From contig NC_080043.1 in NCBI RefSeq assembly GCF_012489685.1, forward strand, positions 82,104,292-82,168,291: DNA of 64,000 bases. The letters run 5' to 3'. The DNA is from Lotus japonicus. Taxonomy: Eukaryota > Streptophyta > Magnoliopsida > Fabales > Fabaceae. The translations under genes and the position numbers were made by a program. Shown piece after piece: positions 57,836-64,000 of this stretch; the stretch's first letter is position 1; every line of letters starts with the position of its first letter. The notes below the pieces were generated by a model. It was not told where the DNA came from. It made no database searches and worked only from the letters and a program-made list of their open reading frames with translations.

Positions 57836-60800
57836 ATGGGTTCTCGAGGAAGGCTATTATTTGATCTCAATGAGCCACCTGCAGAGGATAATGATGAGAG
57901 AGATGATGTTGTCCGCTTCCAGCTGCAAAAGACACACCCATCGTCAAATCCCCATACTTCTGACTTACTCGCCGCATCAACTTCCGCCCAAGGAATAGCA
58001 AATAATCATGCATTTTCACATGCCTCATCTGTCTCTGGATTTCAACCTTTTGTTCGGCCTAAATCTGCTTCTGGCCCTGACACAGATTCTGAAATGGAGA
58101 GAGCAGGAGATCAGGATGTAAAGTCTTCCTCTAAGTCTAGTAAAGATGAGGATGTTAAAGTCATGGATTCACGGATATTGAGTTCTGCAAATGCTCAATC
58201 TGCTGATAGGGAAGAAGGGGAATGGTCTGATGAGGAGGGCTTAACTGATGCAAATGGAGGTAGTAACTTGCTACAACAAAGTCAATCATCAGAACAGAAA
58301 GCAACGTCTGGAATGGTGGATGGGTGTGTTGCATTGGCTTCTGACACTAAGGCTAGCAATGTTATGAGTTATGATACTATAAAAGATGAAAAGAGTACCC
58401 ATGCTTCAGTAGGTCTAGAATCAAATTCTAGTGGACAGAAAAGCAATGGTATCCCAGATTCACAAAGCAATGTAAAAAATGAAACTTCTACTGATGCGCT
58501 GGAGGCACCTAGTGTAGTTCCTAAGCAAAAAGAAGTGAAGGGTATTGAAGCAACTGATGCGACGGAGGCACCCAGTTTAGTTCCCAAGCAAAGAGAAGTG
58601 AAGGGTATTGAAGCCAGTCATGCACTCAGGTGTGCAAATAATCTTGGGAAGAGGAAGATTGACCAACGTAAAGAGGAAATGTTGGGAAAGAAACGTAATA
58701 GACAGACCATGTTTCTTAACTTGGAAGATGTCAAACAAGCTGGTCCTATTAAAACATCGACCCCTAGAAGGCAGACTTTTGCATCACCTCTTATTAGCCG
58801 TACTGTGAAGGAAGTCCGTACTGTTCCTGCACAAGTTGAGCGTGTTGGAATAGCTAAGGATTTAAAACAAATTAATGGATCAAGTGGTGAAGGTGGCACC
58901 CAAGCTGAAGTGCATGAACTTAAAACTGATAGTAATGTTGATAATTCTGGACCACTTGGTAGGTCTAAGCGGATATCCAATGAGACAGAACCTCCTACAG
59001 AGGTCAATTTACCACCCATTCTGAGACAGGGTTCATGGAAACAACCAACAGATTTGAGGCAGCAAAAGAATGTACTCACTTCCAATAGGAAGTTGGGACT
59101 GAGTGGTCAGAACTCCAATGATATCAAGCTCGGAAACAAGAAATTTCCTTCTACCAAGAAACAGACTCCTATCAGTGTCCAGTCCCAGGACACATCTGTT
59201 GAACGCCTCATACGGGAGGTGACCAGTGAAAAGTTTTGGCATCACCCAGGTATCAAGTAATTGTTTGCAGTTAATGCAAATATATTTTGTTATTGATTAG
59301 ATTTATGATCTATTTGAATTTGAATTTTTTTATTCTTTACACTTGAGTTGTTTCTGATTTTTCATCTTGCTGCTCCCTTCCTCCAGTTATCACACTGTGA
59401 GACTCATAACACTGGAGAGAGATGCAAAGGTGATGACAATTGTTTTTGGAATCAAATTTGAGATTGATTTGATAGCTTCCACTGGTTTACATGAATTTTT
59501 TATGTAATCCAGTCACCATCATATGCCTCTTTTGTGTTATGTTTCTCAAGTTGGTTGTTTCCTGAGAAAGAACAAAAGATAACAGGTGGAAGGGTAGCCA
59601 TGGAGCTTTACTTCAATTTTGTATGTTATCTGTTATCTGTTTTATGTGCTCATTTCTGATTGTATTCAGTATGTGGGATTGCTTGTCTTGTGAGATTTTG
59701 CTTTTATGGATGCATGTTTTGAATGCTAATTATTTATGTCTTCTCAAAATTTTGTAAGCCATAGTTTTGCATGATTTCAAACGATATTAAAGATGATTTG
59801 ACTTTAATATTACTTTTTGGTTCAAACTACCGTTATCCCAAAAGCATACAACACAATTATCACAGAGTCATACTACCCATATGTTCTTCATTAGAAAGTG
59901 TTACTCCTTTCAAATAAAGGTTTCTTAGTCAAAAGATAATTTCATGGATATTAGGATCTCTTGCTTTCTTGGCAGGATATATAGTGGTTCTACCTAATAT
60001 TTGATTGTAGATAAATTATATGATGTTTTATTTGCTACCAAGTCAATAGGGATGAGATATATCCTTTAGTTTCCTTTGCATGTTTATTTGTTATTTATTT
60101 ATTCTTATTGCTAACGGATTGGAAATTCTGTGATTCAGGGGAGACTGAGTTACAATGTGTTCCTGGACGGTTTGGATCAGTGGAAGAGTATATTCGAGTA
60201 TTTGAACCTTTGCTTTTTGAGGAATGTCGGGCTCAACTTTACAGTACATGGGAAGAATCAACAGAAACAGTGTCAAGGGATACTCATATTATGGTGCGAG
60301 TGAAGGCAAATGAGTCGAGAGAAAGAGGTACTCTTACACCTTTCACTTCTTATTTTATATTAGACTGACATTAACTTTTTTGTACCCATTTTTTAAGGAC
60401 TGTGTCTTGCTCTGTCCTTGTCAATTCAATGACCCTACAGTTTGGTGATGTATTGGTTGATTATTTTTCTTTGTTTAGGTTAAAATGTGGGTTTAATTTG
60501 TCTGAGTCTCTTTCTTAGGTTGGTATGATGTGAAAGTCCTTCCAGTACACGAGTTCAGATGGTCATTTAAGGAGGGTGATGTTGCAGTCCTTTCGACCCC
60601 CAGGCCTGGATCTGGTTTGTTTTTAATCATCTTGTACAGAATAATTTGTTTTACTGCTTTTCATTGTTCAATTTTGTTGATACTTTCATTATGTCAAGCA
60701 GTCAGAGCCAAGCAGAACAGTTCATCTTTAGCTCAGGATGATAGCGAATCAGAAATCACTGGACGTGTGGTGGGTACAGTTAGGCGACACATCCCTCTTG

Positions 60801-63691
60801 ATACCCGGGATCCTCCTGGTGCAATTCTCCATTACTATGTTGGGGACTCCTATGATCCTAGCAGGTTAGTATTTAATGGTTTTTTATTGATATGCTTTTG
60901 GGTTCCATTTTTGTAGTTAGATAAGATTCTTCTTTCCTGCAGGGTTGATGATGATCATATTGTAAGAAAACTTCAAATTGGAAGCATATGGTACCTCTCA
61001 GTGCTTGGATCTCTAGCTACAACGCAGAGGGAGTATATTGCTCTTCACGCATTTCGTCGCTTAAATTCGCAGGTATGTGCTGAAACGTATTCTTATGTCT
61101 ACTAGTGTCATGGTTTTTCAATTCTGAGTTTCTAATTTCTCAATCTACAGATGCAAACTGCAATCCTTCAGCCTAGTCCTGAACACTTCCCAAAATATGA
61201 GCAACAGGCCCCAGCCATGCCTGAATGCTTCACGCCAAACTTTGTTGAATATCTGCACAGAACCTTCAATGAACCCCAGTTAGCAGCAATCCAATGGGCA
61301 GCTATGCATACAGCTGCTGGTACTAGTGGGGCAACAAAGAGGCAAGATCCTTGGCCCTTTACCCTGGTTCAAGGACCTCCAGGAACAGGAAAAACACATA
61401 CAGTATGGGGGATGTTGAATGTTATTCACCTTGTGCAGTATCAACACTACTACTCCTCTTTGCTTAAGCATGTAGCTCCTGAAAGCTACAAACAAGCTAA
61501 TGAGATCAATTCAGAGAGTGCCCCCACAGGATCTATTGATGAAGTTCTTCAAAACATGGACAGAAATCTCTTACGAACTTTGCCTAAACTTGTCCCTAAA
61601 CCTAGAATGTTAGTTTGTGCTCCTTCTAATGCTGCCACTGATGAGCTTCTTTCCCGTGTCCTTGATCGTGGATTTATTGATGGAGAGATGAAAGTATATC
61701 GGCCTGATGTAGCTCGAGTTGGGGTTGATTCTCAGACGCGTGCTGCCCAAGCAGTTTCTGTTGAGCGGAGAACTGAACAGCTTCTTCTCAAGACTCATGA
61801 TGAGGTTGCGGGATGGATGCATCAGTTAAAGACCCGTGAAATACAAATGACTCAGCAGTTACAATGTCTTCATAGAGAACTAAATGCTGCTGCTGCTGCT
61901 GTTCGTTCCCAAGGAGCTGTTGGTGTTGACCCTGACGTTCTGATGGCCCGAGATCAGAATCGAGATGCTTTGCTACAGAACATTGCATCTATAGTTGAAA
62001 GCAGGGACAAGATTCTGGTTGAGATGTCTCGCCTTGGCGTTTTGGAAGGCAAGTTTCGACCTGGTAGTGGTTTCAACTTGGAAGAAGCTCGTGCAACTTT
62101 GGAAGCTAGTTTTGCCAATGAAGCTGAAATAGTTTTCACAACAGTTTCTAGCAGTGGCCGCAAGTTGTTTTCTCGTCTTTCCCATGGTTTTGATATGGTG
62201 GTCATTGATGAGGCAGCCCAAGCCAGTGAGGTGGGAGTTCTGCCTCCCCTCTCTCTTGGTGCAGCACGGTGTGTTCTTGTTGGAGATCCTCAGCAGCTTC
62301 CTGCTACAGTTATCAGCAAGGCTGCAGGAACATTGATGTATAGTAGGAGTCTTTTTGAAAGGTTCCAACAAGCAGGATGCCCAACAATGTTGTTGTCTGT
62401 GCAATATAGAATGCATCCCCAAATTCGGGATTTCCCTTCTAGGTACTTTTATCAGGGGCGCCTTACTGACAGTGAAAGTGTAGTTAAATTGCCTGATGAA
62501 CCATACTACAAGGACCCTTTACTTAGACCTTATTTATTCTATGATATCAGACATGGGCGGGAGTCTCACAGAGGTGGATCTGTCTCTTATCAAAACATAC
62601 ATGAAGCACAATTTTGTCTCCGGTTGTATGAGCATGTTCAGAAATCAGTGAAATCTTTGGGTTTAGCGAAGATTACTGTTGGCATAATTACTCCTTACAA
62701 GCTGCAGTTAAAATGCCTCCAACGTGAGTTTGAAGAAGTCTTAAATTCAGAAGAAGGGAAGGACATATATATCAATACAGTAGATGCTTTCCAAGGTCAA
62801 GAACGAGATATCATTATAATGTCTTGTGTGCGTGCATCCAGTCATGGGGTTGGCTTTGTTGCAGATATACGTCGAATGAACGTTGCCCTTACTCGTGCAA
62901 GAAGGGCCCTTTGGGTATGTATCTCTTTCTAATAGGCATCTTCATATAATGAAATGATTAATTGTATTAATCTGAATAACAGTACATACAAGTATATATA
63001 TATATTACAAATGTTTGACCAGAGGAGGAGAAGGAAAAACTAGAGTTAAGGCTGAACTTATGCAGCTGCTGCTATTACATTCCAATGCTGAGTTGTCTAC
63101 TATCAATTCTAATAATGATTGAATTATTCTTCTTAATACTAATACTGATTTCATGGAATCTTCCTTTTTCATTCCTTGACCAAATCATGTTAATTTATTG
63201 CTCATGGTCCATTACTTCAATGATAATTTATGTCTTTTGGTTCATATTTGGTACTAATAGTCAGTTTTCATTGACAGGTCATGGGAAATGCAAGTGCTCT
63301 GGTTCAATCTGAAGATTGGGCTGCTTTGATTGCTGATGCCAAATCCCGAAAATGCTATATGGAAATGGACTCTCTTCCTAAGGAATTTCTGGCGCCCAAG
63401 GGACCTGTTCACGCACCATTGCCTGGTAAGGTTTCATCGAATATGAGGGGCTTGAGATCAGCTGGACCAAGATATAGACCAATGGACATGAATATGGAGT
63501 ACAGGTCTGATGACGATGAGAAGATGAGTGCTTTAGTAAGCTCCCGGAATGGAAACCACCGTCCTTCAAGGTATTCAATGGAGAATTCCTTAGATGATTT
63601 TGATCGTTTGGGTGATAAATCCAGAGATGCCTGGCAGCATGGCATGCAGAGGAAGAACTCAACTGGAAACCTGGGGAAAAGAGATGTATAG
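57836..63691 (+). CDS. SEN1/UPF1-like superfamily 1 RNA/DNA helicase (At4g30100 type)
   Basis: Seven coding exons: 57836-59249, 60139-60327, 60519-60614, 60702-60864, 60943-61072, 61151-62914 and 63278-63691; phases agree, 1389 aa. Begins MGSRGRLLFDLNEPPAEDND. Residues to about 470 are acidic and disordered, with a 21-aa tandem repeat (APSVVPKQKEVKGIEA / APSLVPKQREVKGIEA). The helicase core has Walker A GPPGTGKT (739-746), DEAA (1017-1020), GDPQQLP (about 1042-1048), QYRMHP (about 1082-1087), DAFQGQERDIII and NVALTRARRALWV, the standard SF1B order. C-terminus RPSRYSMENSLDDFDRLGD. From family knowledge these proteins unwind RNA or RNA:DNA hybrids in the nucleus; this subfamily's exact target is not known to me. 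The start was chosen for the conserved MGSRGR...LFDLNEPP. Confidence 0.95.
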
Positions 63692-64000
63692 CCATTGATC
63701 CTCTGCAGATTCTTCTTGTGCATCACATCACCTGGGGAGCTTTATTGGTTATTTGATTCATGGGCTATCTCTTATTTCCTCATTCTGTGATCTCCCCTGT
63801 TGAAAGCTCTCTGCCGGAATATCCGGAAACTCGGGGCTCTCGGCGAAGCTGTTTGAGCCACATAGACAGCATTGGCGGAGGGAGGAAGGAACGTGTAATC
63901 GGATGAACCTACATTCTTGCATTTAACATATGTTTGTGTTGGTTCTAACAATCTTGTGACTCATCTGGATGTGTTGGGGGGGGAAGACTGCAGCCATTGG
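63692..64000 (+). other. 3' UTR and flank of the helicase gene
   Basis: Follows the TAG at 63689-63691. No open frame or clear AATAAA is visible before the window ends, so the poly-A site may lie beyond it. Confidence 0.5.

Noticed and set aside
58618..59085. 155-codon minus-strand frame over the helicase gene
   Set aside because: Antisense to a well-supported exon, no recognisable family.
61973..62422. 149-codon minus-strand frame over the helicase core
   Set aside because: Antisense shadow of the conserved helicase motifs.

Overview
This is plant nuclear DNA: AT-rich, with GT-AG split genes, several classes of plant transposable element and clearly plant protein families. The genes point to a eudicot, probably a legume; that placement is inference. 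It carries five host protein-coding genes. All were assembled by hand from exon reading frames, splice sites and phase agreement, so exon coordinates are given in each entry.

Layout. 1-12 kb: two R2R3-MYB transcription factor genes on the minus strand in the same orientation (1643-2813 and 9626-11329). Both carry the bHLH-interaction signature; the first resembles TT2-type proanthocyanidin regulators. 12.9-22.4 kb: a TAF12 (EER4/CKH1-like) TFIID subunit gene, minus strand, 8 coding exons. Its introns hold a decayed Ty3/gypsy-like element, two short elements with 9-bp target duplications, a MITE and an inverted pair of LTR-like ends. 25.4-28.3 kb: a metallophosphoesterase 1 (MPPE1/PGAP5)-like gene, minus strand, 4 exons; its promoter and first codons are duplicated about 1 kb upstream. 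28.7-45.4 kb: a nest of mobile DNA with no host gene. It contains LINE fragments, a short LTR element with gag and protease but no reverse transcriptase (29912-32728), and a decayed Ty1/copia gag-protease region cut in two by an 11.1-kb CACTA transposon (33964-45104). 45.4-56.5 kb: MITEs, a CCA-rich element, a 4.0-kb PIF/Harbinger transposon with both of its genes (48619-52651), SINE copies and AT-rich repeats. 56.5-64 kb: a SEN1/UPF1-like superfamily 1 helicase gene on the plus strand.

The most notable content is in the transposons. The CACTA element carries exon-intron fragments that look like captured host genes (an S1 RNA-binding domain and an RS-rich splicing-factor segment). Its TNPD-type transposase is open except for one TAG followed by CAATTA, which matches the known CARYYA leaky-stop context. 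Its second gene joins a Ptta/En/Spm domain to a Ulp1-like cysteine protease domain. The Harbinger element keeps both gene regions with only a few lesions. Perfect or near-perfect target-site duplications can be read for at least eight insertions, giving a relative order of insertion.
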